The notes under the pieces: generated by a model
Told to the model about the DNA's origin: nothing
The model's input: only the letters and a program-made list of their open reading frames with translations
The model's database searches: none
Source: Spongilla lacustris
Taxonomy: Eukaryota; Porifera; Demospongiae; Spongillida; Spongillidae
Direction of reading: 5' to 3'
Assembly (NCBI GenBank): GCA_949361645.1
Contig: OX442415.1
Coordinates: forward strand, 9,021,254 to 9,085,253
DNA: 64,000 nt
Position numbers and translations under genes: made by a program
Shown here: positions 34,874 through 46,605 of the stretch, piece by piece
How positions within the stretch are numbered: the stretch's first letter is position 1
Layout of the letters: the number at the start of each line of letters is the position of its first letter

Positions 34874-35053
34874 ATGGAGGAGCAGGAGGACCCCTCCAGG
34901 TACATGCTGTGATCATGCTTCGCATTCTCGTTCAAAGTTTCTGAAGGATGGCGTCGCATTAGCGAAAAACTCAGTACTTCGGCTGAACTAACAAAAGACG
35001 ATATACCCGGAGGCCGGAGCATAACTAAACTGCCATTCCGTGGCATTCTAAAA
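34874..35053 (+). CDS. Putative exon, unknown (SAP/YqaJ-type transposon protein-like)
   Basis: An ATG at 34874 gives MEEQEDPSRY, then either an in-frame TGA or a donor at CAG|GTACAT. Downstream a frame reads SEGWRRISEKLSTSAELTKD, DIPGGRSITKLPFRGILK and ends at a GTAGGT donor. The DIPGG phrase resembles, from memory, a motif in SAP/YqaJ-containing repeat proteins. The minus-strand frame 34789-35046 overlaps and is not preferred. Evidence is weak. Confidence 0.25.
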
Positions 35054-37680
35054 GTAGGTACTATACAAGAATTTTTGTAATAGGTTTTTAAGTTACAAAA
35101 TTAGTATAGCTGGAAAGAGCGTGAGAAATGCAGTATAATGGTATATCATATGTGTAGATATCGTTCATATTATGAACAATAATTGATGGTTTGTAGCCAA
35201 AAAAAAGAGACGCGGTAGTCAATAGGAGCGGTAAACAAAAATTGGCTCGGTTATGGTTTTAAACGATGTAGTACTGTGAGGTATATATACATCATCACTA
35301 AAAGTTCCCAATTTAACTTTCTGACCCTATAAAGGCTATTGGTATCTAATTTTGCTTATTATACAATGTTTACAACAATTATTTGCATGACAAAATAGGA
35401 GTAGAGAGCACTTCTATATACGTATAATAAAGCAAACACACTAAGGCAAAAGTGGTCACAAAGCTCAAGATCATATAATCAACTAGTAGTTGATTTGATT
35501 TCATTTTCTTCATCATCTTCAGCCGGTCTCATTTGGAACCCAGTACATGTATAAGTAACAGTCACTTTTGCTCTCTGGCTTAACATCGAAAGCAAGTATA
35601 CATGTACATCTCTGGTGGCTTCCAGAGCAGCTTGAACTTGGTAAATTTACTTCAGACTTGACTGACCCTGGATGAATCAAAGATGATGGTACTGGATTGA
35701 TGAGAGTCTGGCTAACTTAAGGCAAGACACATTACATATTGGTACAGAACATCAGTTCATGATTTGGCAAAGATCCTACTAGTTTTTCTCAATTCCCAAC
35801 TGTCAAGTGACATATTTGATCTAGTGGTGCCCTGGAAAGTACACACGTCATTTGTTTATAAATGGTAATTAAAGAATGGTATATCATCATTCATGTCTGT
35901 CTTATTTATAACGCTCCATAAATAATCACTGAACGAAGTCCTTGAATGCCTTCAAGGAATGGTAGGTACATGTAAGTCAAAATCTTTCTCTGGTATGGTA
36001 AATTATCATTCAGTACTTTGTGTATCTTAGTTCTAAACAAATTATGCTAGCTCCAGTAATACATGTACGCAGTATCAATCTATGTGAAAAAATGGCGGCT
36101 ATTAAATAGGTAATTTGGCGCCATCTGGGAAACACCTTGCGCCAACACCAAAACACGTGAAACTCTCGTAATAAACGGTACAGTGTTTAAAGAATGAGTC
36201 AAAGTCGATACCAAACATGTCATGTGACAAATAAGGTGCGTATTCACTCGATGGAATTGGTCGATTTTTTGAGCGGTACGTACATTGCCCGGTACACGTT
36301 TCCCCCACTTTTATACTGTATCAAAATGTACCCAAAGGTAATAACTTTGACATAATCCACACACACGAGCCTGCTAAAGCATGTTTAGCGTACCAGTAGG
36401 TTCCTTTGGCAACAATCTCTTCTCAAAATGAAAAACCCGTGCCAAAAATTGCACCGTTACGTGGTCTTCAATTTTTGGGTACATTTTACGAGGGGTTTGA
36501 AGTACCTACTAAAAGTGCGCACTTTCACACCTACGCAGGCAAATGGATAGAATGGTAGATTCCAGGAAGCAATAGTGCACTTCTTCTCACATAAATAAGT
36601 ATCCGTGACAAGCTACCACTGTAATAAGGAACTGAAAAACGCATTCGGCGGATGTACTCCGGATGTACCGTCACTTCTAATTATGACGTCACGTTGACGC
36701 ACAAACATTCCAGGGCCTTAAATGAAAAGGGTGACAAGTCAGCAGGAAGTCACCCCCAGCGAGTTTTACCACAAGATCTGATTGCCCCGGGTGAGCCGCG
36801 CTACTGTACTTGTATAGTGTTCTTCGCGTGATAGATAGTCTAACTGTCGCCTAGAAATTTGGCATTGTTGTCTGCCTTATATCTATAATGGACACGGACC
36901 CGTATGCTTTCAAAGTGACGCGGTTTTATGTTTTTCGGTCACGAAGCGTTGCGGAGGACACTTTTTTCCTAGGCAGTTAAAAGCCGCTATGGATACGCTC
37001 ATTTCAGGCGCGTATATCCTGGATTTGATGGAGGGGGGTGCTGGACGTATAGCGCGCTCCGCGCGCGCGATATTTTTGGCAACAGCAATATAGTCTAACA
37101 GAAATACAACAGAGTTTTATGCGAACTACGTTCAACCGACTTCAACGGCGCCCAGCGAATTCATCATACACATCAGCCTCTAGCTTTATCCGCTTTAGCA
37201 CACTAAATGATCCGCTGCGAATACTGATAAGTGCTCCGGCAATGCAGCTTTAATACTGCGGATACAATCTGCTGATGGAAGCTTAAGACTGCAAACTTCA
37301 CGTCGTTTCACTGTATACATGCCAAGGATAACTTTGGAGCCACTTGTCTTATGTACGTTGAAAGATGCACCCATTGGCACACCTCGAATGAAAAAAGTGC
37401 ATGTAATCAGCACCTGGCTAAGCGTGGTTGAAGAGCATGCTAATATTTGCACTGATTACTGGTGTTCTTTGTCCCCACAAAGCTTTCTACTATGCCAAAG
37501 TGTGGAGTAGTAACGAAAAAGTTGGAGGACGAGTAGCAGTCAACGGAATCCAACCAGGAACCACTTAATAATCTTGTATAGTGATGTGAATAATAGAAGT
37601 GATTAGAATTAAATTACCCCGCTAAGCGTAAGCATAACTATAGCTCGCGGCGAAGGGAAATTACACTATTTGAGTTAATT
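35054..37680. other. No gene recognised
   Basis: Only short frames; 37195-37452 (minus) and 37319-37510 (plus) overlap and neither shows a motif. GCGCGCTCCGCGCGCGC at ~37050 and an adjacent GGGGGGTG suggest part of a G/C-tract element whose right end is at ~37765. Confidence 0.4.
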
Positions 37681-37689
37681 ATATTCATT

Positions 37690-37766
37690 CTTGTATCGGA
37701 GGGGGGTGCCTTAGCCCCCCGAGCCCCCCCCCCCCCCCCCCCCCCCCCCTAAATACGCCACTGCAT
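37690..37766. mobile_element. Right end of a G/C-tract MITE
   Basis: GAGGGGGGTGCCTTAGCCCC, a long C tract and TAAATACGCCACTGC form the terminal motif of this family in the same form as TAAATCCACCCCTG at 23470. Confidence 0.55.
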
Positions 37767-38539
37767 TTGGTACTACTAGGAGGTCACGATAGATATCGTG
37801 TTTGGCAGTTAGCTTCATTCTTGTACAAAACTCTCGTACAGTTGTTTACCTCGTTCGAGGACGTACGTAAGTCATTGTAGTTGATTAATGTGTCTGGGTA
37901 CGAGAAATCAATAACCGGATAACCGGACGGGAACGAACAACGAAGAGGGCATATTGGCTCACCTGCTGCATATTTATAGCAACTTGTTACGTAAATAGTA
38001 AGTGTATAACTGAGACCACGTGATGACAAATAACATTTACTTGATGGCCAAATATTATGTGTTTGGGCCTGTGCACGACCAATATTTGGGTCCGAAGTCG
38101 AGATCCAAAGAGGTTTGTTTTACTCTGTTTTAGTGTCTGTTTTGACGCTATCAAGATGAGTTACTGCCAAAATTGTTTTAAGAGCTATGTATCCGATCCA
38201 GTTGAGCATGTCTATACTGTTTTTAAACTCAGACACCTTGTCAGAAAAAAAGTGTCATGTTTCCGGTAACAGTGTTCCCCCCTCGACTCTAGACAAACGT
38301 AGGTCCTCAGCGAAAGTAGTTGCAAGGCTGGCATTAGCTCCAAACATCATATGGAGAGTTGTATTCTAGCTAAATCGATACATGTGGCAATTGGAACGCT
38401 TCCGACTAATTTTTCAAAACTGTGAGTTCGACTAAATAGGCCAACAGAGGCCTGGTTAAAGCTATTCCTATTGCCCAAATGTATACTTCTTTCCTGTCAG
38501 CGTCATGGTGGACGACACAAGCGTATAGACATTTACCAA

Positions 38540-40060
38540 CTGTATGATTGGTGGATGGCTGGTCAAATTAGATCTCTATATGGGATCAGGCAGTCCTTGA
38601 GTCCACAAGGTGGCAAAAATCACACAAGGCTAGATCTGACTGCTTAGGCTGGAGGGTTTCTGCAGCTATTTCATTAGCAACGGATGGGCTAAATGGCAAG
38701 GCATGTCAGGCTCTCACATCATCTGGGGTAGCACCTGATACTGATGAAACTTGGAGTTTACTTGTTTCAAAACGTCCCCATTGACCCCCTCCAATCTTAC
38801 CCCCTCAGACAAGTGCAGTCACACAAGAGTATACACTCTTTCCATCCAACTTCGATCTTATAACAATTCTTAGATCTTTCCCCAAAATGAGTGCAGCCGG
38901 TCCATCAGGCATGTGCATTCAGCATTTATTGGATGCCATGGAAGTTACCAGCCTCAGCTCATTGCTCCTAGGTGTAGTGAACCTATTAGCAGCAGGGAAA
39001 GCACCACAGGAAGTTGCTATATATATAGCAGGGGGAAGTTTGACTGGGATGGGAGAACAATAGCTGTAGGTGAAACACTCAGGAGGCTAGTAAGTAAATG
39101 TCTCTGTGCCCTCACCAAAATGAAAGCTGCAGCCTTTTTTGAGCCCTTCCAATGTGGTGTCTCATGCCCTTCTGGTATAGTGAAAAGATTGTTCATGGTC
39201 TGTGTCGGAGTATAGAAGACCACCGGAAAGATAAAGACTTCATCACTTGCAAGTTAGATCTGAGAAATGCATTTAACAGGGTCTCTTGTCAGGCTATCCT
39301 AGAGGAATGTGCAAACCACTTTCCGGAATTGTTACCTTGGGTCAGTCAACACCCATATCTCTGGCACCCGTTAGGTATTCTGACATCCGAACAGGGAGTG
39401 CAACAGGGTGACCCTCTTGGTCCCTTACTTTATGCCTTGGTGCTACAGAAAGTAGTCATCACAATTTCTAAAGATAGCTGTTGTGCTGATTTGCTCCTGC
39501 ATCGTTGGTACTTGGATGATGGTGCCATAGCTGGTTCTGCGGTGGCTGTCATGCAGACATGCCTTTCATATCCTGCATGGAAGAACTGGGCCTCCAACTT
39601 GGGCTCCACATCAACCATTCAAAATGTGAACTGTTTAGTCAGAATGCAGACTTTGCTATGTTTCCATCACAGATGAAGACATCAACTGAGCCAAACCTGC
39701 ATGGTCATCCTGGGTATTCCCATATATATAGGTGACTTCCAACACTGTTTATTTATTTCATCTAAACGTGCAATGGCTATAATACTTCTTGAAAGCGTAG
39801 GATCACAAGATCCTCGTGTTGCTCTCATCCTTCTTCGCTTTTGTGGAGGATTTTGCAAGCTGTCCCACATAGCAAGGACAACATCCCCAGCTCTAGCTAC
39901 TAAGGAACTTGCTTTATTTGACAACAATGTAAGGCAAAGTTTCACAGAGTGCCTGGCCTTAGACCCATCTGATGCTAATTGGGACGAGGCTCAACTAAGC
40001 CTATCTCATGGGGGCCTTGGCTTATACGATCTCTAGCTCGTCACTCTCCAGCAGCATATA
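38540..40060 (+). pseudogene. Reverse transcriptase pseudogene (RPIAVGE-type), plus strand
   Basis: Fragments in shifting frames align with the minus-strand copy at 41640-43391: VSLATDGLNGKACQ..LTSSG, WSLLVSK, and an RPIAVGE equivalent (GEV..NTQEASK, damaged). The best-preserved part is 39152-39540: KLDLRNAFNRVS (motif A), GVQQGDPLGPLLYALVLQ (motif B) and WYLDDGAIAG (motif C). Downstream VILGIPIY (39701 onwards), ALILLRFCGG and SHGGLGLYDL belong to the C-terminal region. Multiple frameshifts and stops. This is a non-LTR-type reverse transcriptase lineage I associate with invertebrate repeats; no endonuclease is visible. Confidence 0.8.
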
Positions 40061-40599
40061 TAGCTTCTCTTAGTCTATCAGGCACTGCAGGCATCCATTC
40101 ATAGAATACACACCTGAATCATGCACTGGACATGTACAATCAAAGTATTTTGCTTCAGACTCCATTAATAGTTACTGATGTAGTGCATACAAAGTGTTGT
40201 CAGAAGAAGCTGTCATCTAACATTGAGGACATTCAGTTCAAGTACAAGAGTTCACTGATTAGCCGATAAGGCAAGGCTGTTATCTGTATCAGCACCACAT
40301 TTCTCCTCATGGCTCTCTATGATACCAACTCCTGGTCAGTGTTTGCACCTTGACCCCAAAGAGTGCCATATAGCTATCAAATGGTGGCTTAGCATGGATA
40401 TATGCAGATTGCGGCCTCGGACTGTTAGTTGGTTGTTTTGTTGTACATGCAAAATAAATAGAAATTTTAATCGACTAAACTGGATCGGGAACGAGGGGTG
40501 GGTGTGGTAGGATAATATACGGAATATGAAGCACTTAGTACATGGTGACCGACAACGTAGCCACAAAGTGAATTCAACGGTTTGCTAAGCAACCACAAA

Positions 40600-41640
40600 T
40601 GTCGCGTGATCGGTTATATTTTAATATACGCACCTGCGTATATGGTTCTATACGCTGGTGCGTATATTTAAGGTGTATATTCAAATATACGCTATAGAAT
40701 ACGCTATCGTATAACAACGTTTTTGCACAATGGTTACACCAATACTTTACATTAGGCGGTATCATATAACATTGATGTCGATCTGCATGCCACATGTATA
40801 GGTCCTGCGTTAACATCGAACTTTTGTTACCTGTAGCAGAGATTATATACTCATAGTATAGTATCTCTGCCTATTGTGTCTGATACATATTCACTGTAGT
40901 GTGCATATTTATTGCCATATTGTGTAAGACGAGCACAGCAAAAATTAAAAGAAGACCGTAAATCGAGACTTGATTCTACAAGTGATCGGACACCTATACA
41001 TACTGATACAGACTGAGTACATGCAGCCTGCATACAATCGTTGATTTTTATATGATTTTCATACACTTTTTTTGCTGTGGAAAGCAACCTTGGCGCCTCT
41101 TTTCATCACTTTATCACAAGGAAAGTGGTTCAAAATGAATATTTCATATGGCTCAAATGAAGCACAATGTGCGGTAGGTCCGGCGCACATGGCAGTATTT
41201 GTCGCAACAATTTTAGACCGAAAACTATAATTGCTCATCTAACCGCACGGTGCAAATTCACTGCAAATACGCTTTTCTTGTAGTGCTTGTACATGTACAT
41301 ATAAATAAAAGCACTAAAACGAGCATAGTTTTAATGCTTTAATACTTACTAATAGATAGTAATGAAAAGCTTACTTAATACTTAGATAGTAATGAAAAGC
41401 TTACTTAATACTTAGATAGTAATGAAAAGCTTACTTAATACTTAGATAGTAATGAAAAGCTTACTTTTAATACTTAGATAGTAATGAAAAGCTTACTTAA
41501 TACTTATCGCGCGGGAGGGGGTATCTCCCTCCCGCACCCACCCCCTTTTGGGGACCCACGCCCACTTTCTTGTAACTTTTATTACCCGTGCCCCCCCCCC
41601 CCCTCCCCGTTAAAAAATTCCTGTATCTGCCCCTGAAAGA
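40600..41640 (-). mobile_element. ~1-kb G/C-tract element
   Basis: Read on the minus strand it starts TTTCAGGGGCAGATACAGG, a C tract, and a region with CCCGCGCGATAAG. It continues with CTCATTTGAGCC/ATATGAAAT, CCTACCGCACATTG and GATTTTACGGTCTTC. The interior matches 62814-63490 in inverted orientation. It contains a 30-bp tandem repeat. No open frame of note. Confidence 0.65.
41340..41510. repeat. 30-bp tandem repeat, ~5 copies
   Basis: Unit built on TTAGATAGTAATGAAAAGC and TTACTTAATAC. Nearly identical copies imply recent expansion; the relative at 62940-63000 has no such expansion. Confidence 0.9.
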
Positions 41641-43391
41641 AGAACGTGTCTTGCGGTGAAAAATTTAAATGCTTGAAACACTTTTAATTCCCATCCACCA
41701 CTTTTGGGCTACAAACTTTGCGCAAAACACTAAGTCACCTATGGGAGCCCCTAAGATCTCAAAGTGGGGCACATTGGATTGCTTCATCTCCTCTGGGAAG
41801 GTACTAAGATCGCTTAAACTGAATAATTCACACTTGACAGTGTTGATGTAAAGGCCAAGTGGTGGTCCAAGGTCTTGGATAATGGTGAGAACACGAGCAA
41901 TGGCTGCAGTCGGGCCAGCAACAACACCATCATCAATGTACCATTGATGAAATAATACTGAAGGATGCACAGTCAGCATCCTCTGCAATTGATGACACAA
42001 CCTGTTGCAGCACTAGACAAAAAAGAAGCCTAAAGGATCGCCTTGTTGAACACCTGTCTCTGAGGAAATGGTACCCAATGGGTGCCACAAGGTAGGATGC
42101 TGACCATAGCACCAAGAGGACCATTGAAGTAGTGTAGGCTGCAGGCATCAAGGACAGCCTGTCTGGATACCCGATTGAAAGCATTGTGCAAATCAATTTA
42201 CAGGACTGCAAAATCTTCATCCTGCCAATGCTCATACACACAGCATTTCAGACCATGGATTATCTTCTCAGCACCTTCTGGACAAGCTAACCCAAGCTTT
42301 TTCCTTTGTGATCATGCATAGCCATTTCCCAGCCAGACGCCTAATGGCTTCTCCAACTGCAATGGGCCGGACATCAGGGGGGGAGTTGGGTTTGTTTTTC
42401 TCCAAGGCCACCAGGTTACCCCCTGCTAGGAATCTAGCCACCTGCACAGGAACCTTGCCAGAGATAAGTACGTTGACCACATCTCTAAGTACTGCACCAA
42501 TGGGGAACTGAAGGGGAACCTCCGCTGCCTCTATCAGGTGCTGTATGCGAAGACCAAAGGGGCCACATGCTGTATCCTTCGGGAAAGAGTGCAAAATGAC
42601 CATGATGTCAAAGTTCGGTGGGAGGCAAGGAGCAGCCGAGGGAGGTGCTGTGGGAGGAGCTGGCGGGATGCCTTTCAGATGCTTTGAGACCAGGAGATTC
42701 CATGTGGTATCGTTGTTGGGGGCCAGGCCAGAAGAAGTTAGGACCTGACAGGCCTTAGAGAGGAGTCCCTCCCTGGCGAGAGATACTGCAGTCTGGACTG
42801 CTGAAGAATTGTGGTTAGGGGTGAGACGGGAACCAGAGGAGTGATGACTGGATGCTCGATTCCATAGAGCACTGAACTCACCTTTGGACCACTGGGCGCA
42901 TAGATGACTGATAGGTACAGGTTTGTGATGGCGGCCTCGACGCTTTGGGGCAAGCAGAGGGCATTTAGGCAGCATGAACACTTTAAGCCAGACATCCTCA
43001 GAGTTATCATGCAAGGCACACCTCAAGGCAGAACACAAAGCAAGGGCAAACGCTAGTCTATCTTTCATAGGGATGTGTCTAACTGTATGACCTGGTAGGT
43101 GACAGAGGGAAGAAACCCTGTGACATTGGCTGTGATGATGACAGCTGCTGTGTGTCAGAAGAGCGGGTGGTAGTCCCTGCAAGCAGTTGCGATGGCGTCG
43201 ACTGAGGCGCTGTCACGAAAGAGTGCCATCCTATTATTACTATTAGAGCACTTACTGTGTTGTGCCAGAAGGTAACATGTGCAGGCTCGTCCAGCCTTCG
43301 CACATGCGCAAAACTTACAACAGGCGATTGTGCCATTGCAGCGACAGCAGTGAGGTGCCCGCTTCGGTCTTTTTGGGGCAGGACTGGAGTT
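41640..43391 (-). pseudogene. Cys-rich reverse transcriptase (RPIAVGE-type), frameshifted
   Basis: On the minus strand, starting near 43385, a Cys-rich module (CCRCNGTIACCKFCACAKAG, ACTCYLLAQHSKCSN) precedes, after frameshifts, the long 43182-42268 frame. That frame contains CPLLAPKRRGRHH, GPFGLRIQHL and RPIAVGEAIRRLAGKWL. Further fragments give VQQGDPL (~42050) and WYIDDGVVAGPTAA (~41945), the polymerase active-site DD. The expected role is target-primed reverse transcription of a non-LTR-type element; the Cys module is probably nucleic-acid binding. At least two frameshifts (~42268 and ~42000) and one near 43180 inactivate it. Its 5' flank is duplicated in inverted form at 50125-50170 beyond the Ginger element. 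Confidence 0.8.
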
Positions 43392-43395
43392 CCGG

Positions 43396-43933
43396 TGTCA
43401 TAGTCGCCAATGACTCCCCTAAATTTTGACTCCCCAGTGATTCACGCCTAGGCATATATATGACTCCCGGTAATATATGCCTAGGCGTATTTGACTCCCC
43501 AGTCATTTATGCCTAGGCATATATGACTCCCCAGTCATTCACACCTAGGCATATATGACTCCCCCTTGATAAAAGTGACTCCCGGGAGTTATTACAGCCT
43601 TAGGCATAATTAAATCCCCATCGATCTTTGCCAATGTATATGATTCCCCTGTTGTCTGCCTAGACAAAATTGGCTCCTGTCTTGGGAAGGCGTTATAACC
43701 TTAGGTCTCCTTTGGTTTTTCCAGAGATAGCAAGTAAAGGTACCGGTATTTATGTCACTTTTATCAAGGGGGAGTCATATATGCCTAGGCGTGAATGACT
43801 GGGGAGTCATAAATGCCTAGGCGTAAATGACTGGGGAGTCAAATACGCCTAGGCATATATTACCGGGAGTCATTTATGCTTAGGCGCGAATGACTGGGGA
43901 GTCAAAATTTAGTGGAGTCATTGGTGATTATGA
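43396..43933. repeat. Palindromic Ginger terminus with 33-bp subrepeats
   Basis: TGTCATAGTCGCCAATGACT at the left is mirrored by GTCATTGGTGATTATGACA at 43915-43933. Subrepeats GACTCCCCAGTCATT and TGCCTAGGCATATA alternate in each arm. The inner phrase TTTTTCCAGAGATAGCAAG occurs both inside (43722) and just outside (43962), so a terminus seems to have been duplicated in inverted form. Confidence 0.8.
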
Positions 43934-44089
43934 CACCATAAATTAATCCCCGTTGGTTTTTCCAGAGATAGCAAGTAAAGGTATTTATGTATCCGGCTAT
44001 AGATAATCTGTATCAAGATCTGAATATATAGCGGAAAATGACAAAGACAAATAATGTCACAGTCTGCTTGCTACTTCAAAGACTGACTT

Positions 44090-44996
44090 TTAATGCACAA
44101 CCATGATGCAGGAACACTTTATGTTCATGCAGCGGAAATGGTACCACTGTTGGCATTGATCACACTGTATTACATTGTAATCAGATGATTCTGGCAGCCT
44201 AGATGTGCACATCAAATGTACCCTGAAACCTTTGGTTTTGTTCCTCTTTACTGCAAAAGATCCGTGGGGTGAAGAAACATGGGGTGAAGAAAATGGTTGT
44301 AGGCAGTTCTGCTCTAAACAGTGCACCAAACTATGACAAAGAGATTTTTGCTCAAATGTCACCTCCCCTAAATTTTCCCCCAATGCAGCATGGTAGGCAA
44401 AAGCAATGGCAAATAATCCACAGTCCATTCCTCCTGTTTGCGGGCATTGCTCTCACAGTTAGAACATTGCTTTGGGTGGCTTCTTTGTAGATTATGGCAA
44501 TTTGCTCTTTCAGGCTATCATACAGCCTGACCTCTCTTTCATGATAGCTGGTGGTCACCCAGTGGTCACGTTCAGGTACAAACAACACCTGTACAACTGC
44601 ATATGGCAATGTAATAAATAAAATAAAATGTGCATTCATGTCATAAGAGCATACCTTCCTGAAATGATCCATCACTTATCAATGCTGGAGAGAATCCCTT
44701 ATTTTGAAACAGTAGAGTAGACTTCAAACCAGCTAAATGTTGAAATTGCTTTTCAGGAGATTTTGTGCAGCTTGAATGTGTTCATCAGTCAACATTTCGT
44801 TGGTTTCAATAATTTTTTTATGCTTGTAACTGAGTGACAAATCTTTAATCCAATAGGGACACTGTTGCAAAAAAGTTGCATGAACAGTCAAATTTAACAA
44901 TATACATGCGAGGAAAAATTTGCACACCTTTTGTGATTTGATGACATTTCTCTGTGAAGATTTATTTGAAGAACTCAATACAGATTTCATCTTCAT
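44090..44996 (-). pseudogene. Ulp1-like (C48) cysteine protease with C-terminal PHD-like finger
   Basis: On the minus strand: MLTDEHIQAAQNLLK (~44790), then in another frame HLAGLKSTLLFQNKGFSP, an intron (GTATGC donor near 44660, ATATGCAG acceptor near 44600), VQVLFVPERDHWVTTS with the catalytic His, VRLYDS with the Asp, and in a third frame MDCGLFAIAFAYHAALG with the catalytic Cys. After KQSLCHSL-type sequence, the end reads VIQCDQCQQWYHFRC, a PHD-finger-like Zn motif. The H-D-C order is that of SUMO-protease-fold enzymes. Frameshifts at ~44755 and ~44430 disable it. Ginger1 transposases carry such a domain C-terminal to the integrase, which matches its position. Confidence 0.75.
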
Positions 44997-45136
44997 TAAA
45001 AAAAATTGATTTTAATGAGTCAGTCATTGTAAAATATGTACAATAATAATAATATGACATACACAACATTATTACAGTTTTAAGCTACACAGTTACTAAA
45101 CAAAAACCAATACACTGGAATGGAAAAATTGAGAGA

Positions 45137-45390
45137 CTAACATCCTGTTGCTATCGAACGGGACAACAGCTCTCTGGCATTAGCTTTGACTAGGACCAGG
45201 TTTAACCTGCCATAGAGAGCAGCATGGGACTTGCAAAAATTTGATCTGATTGCAAGGCACGCAGCAAGCTGAGAAAGCTTTAGGCCCATAAACCTTGACT
45301 GCCAAAGGCACACACACACCCCAGCTCCAAGCACTTTGCATCATTGCTTGCATGTTTCCTGTTTTCAGACCACTGAGCTGTTGATCCATT
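45137..45390 (-). pseudogene. Reverse-transcriptase C-terminal tail fragment inside Ginger
   Basis: In two frames the minus strand reads VCVPLAVKVYG then LSQLAACLAIRSNFCKSHAA, LYGRLNLVLVKANARELLSR. From memory, the phrase PLAVxxYG, then LAxRLAIR, then YGRLNLxLVxANA closes the RPIAVGE-type reverse transcriptases such as those at 38540 and 41640. It lies between the integrase and Ulp1 parts of Ginger, which is unexpected. Either a captured fragment or a domain genuinely shared with the Ulp1-bearing polyprotein. Confidence 0.5.
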
Positions 45391-45987
45391 TGTTATAGCA
45401 CATTATAAATCAATTCATCAGTAATAGCATGCATTATCTACTTCTCTGTACAGTGGAAATCGTGGTACTTGATCCTAAAATTTTTCTTGATGTGAATTTG
45501 ATTCACTTGAATGTTTTTTGATTGATATAAACTGAAACAAAAATCTGACAACGCACGTTTGTTACATAGTTGTTTGCCAATTAGCATTCATAAATACTAC
45601 ACATCACGTGACGTTTTGGTTTCACTACGACCTTGGAAAGTAAACAAATTACCATTTATAGATTTAGGTGAATTTCTCTCTCGTTTGGTTATGAATTGTT
45701 ACGAATCGTGGTATATATAAAGAGTGGTCATTTCCCCATCGTTTGCTCGAGTTGGATTTTTAGTCCGGTAAAAGGAAACGGTGTTTTCGATACAGACGCC
45801 ATATTTTATACTGTTTTGTATTAGGTCATCCATTTCGCTATGCGCGATTTCTATGTCCCAGAAATGTACAAGAGAGTAGTACGATCAGTACTTTATCGTA
45901 GGAGATCTTTCATGCCGTGCCAATGCGCAGTGTATCGCTAACAAAATGTCTTCAAAGAAATCTGGCTTAAAAACGTAGCCATTTGCA

Positions 45988-46515
45988 ATGAATGACATTA
46001 AAATAGTTACGTTATTTATGTTATCTTCTAGTTATTCGATTATGGCTGAGGGCGTTGGTTGTGTTGTTGACAGCGAGAACGGTTCTTTTAATAGCCAAAT
46101 CACTCGGCGCTTGCCGAGAAGGGCTAGTCAAGCAGCAATATCAGCTTGGAAACCTCTTTGTGCAAGGAAATCTCCAAGAGGAGACCCGCGAGCTGGGGTA
46201 GCAAAACGGTCCATACTGCGAGCCAGCAAGTTTATGCGAATGAGCATGACGAAGAGAAGGACTGCAGCTTCTATCGCGGAAAGTGCCATGAAAGAGTTAA
46301 AGTCTCTAGCTGATTTTATGCCTAATCTTGCTGATACGGATGTAAGAACACTTGCCTTACGTTTGTACTACATAGAATTGGCGGATGGCGTATCTCCCGT
46401 TCGTGCTCGGAACAAAGTTAGCCAAATGTTTTTAGTGAGTGCAGTTACAGTGAAGAGATGGTCTGCAGTGTTCGAAGCTAACGGCGAACATGCTCTATTT
46501 GATAATAAGACATGA
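45988..46515 (+). pseudogene. Transposase 5' fragment in the left inverted repeat
   Basis: A 175-codon plus-strand frame almost identical to residues 1-160 of the transposase at 46606-48495, ending with diverged AVFEANGEHALFDNKT and a stop at 46513-46515. Only the N-terminal helix-turn-helix-like region is present; no catalytic residues. It could yield a truncated DNA-binding protein, a potential repressor. That role is inference. Confidence 0.8.
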
Positions 46516-46605
46516 AGAATACAAGTTTTAAATATAAATACAATGTACTTGTATACATTTACAATACAGAGATGAATTTCGATGATTAACTTGTAATAAT
46601 AGTTG

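Noticed and set aside
37195..37510. Overlapping frames on both strands
   Set aside because: No motif, no splice support and no way to choose the strand, so not called as a gene.
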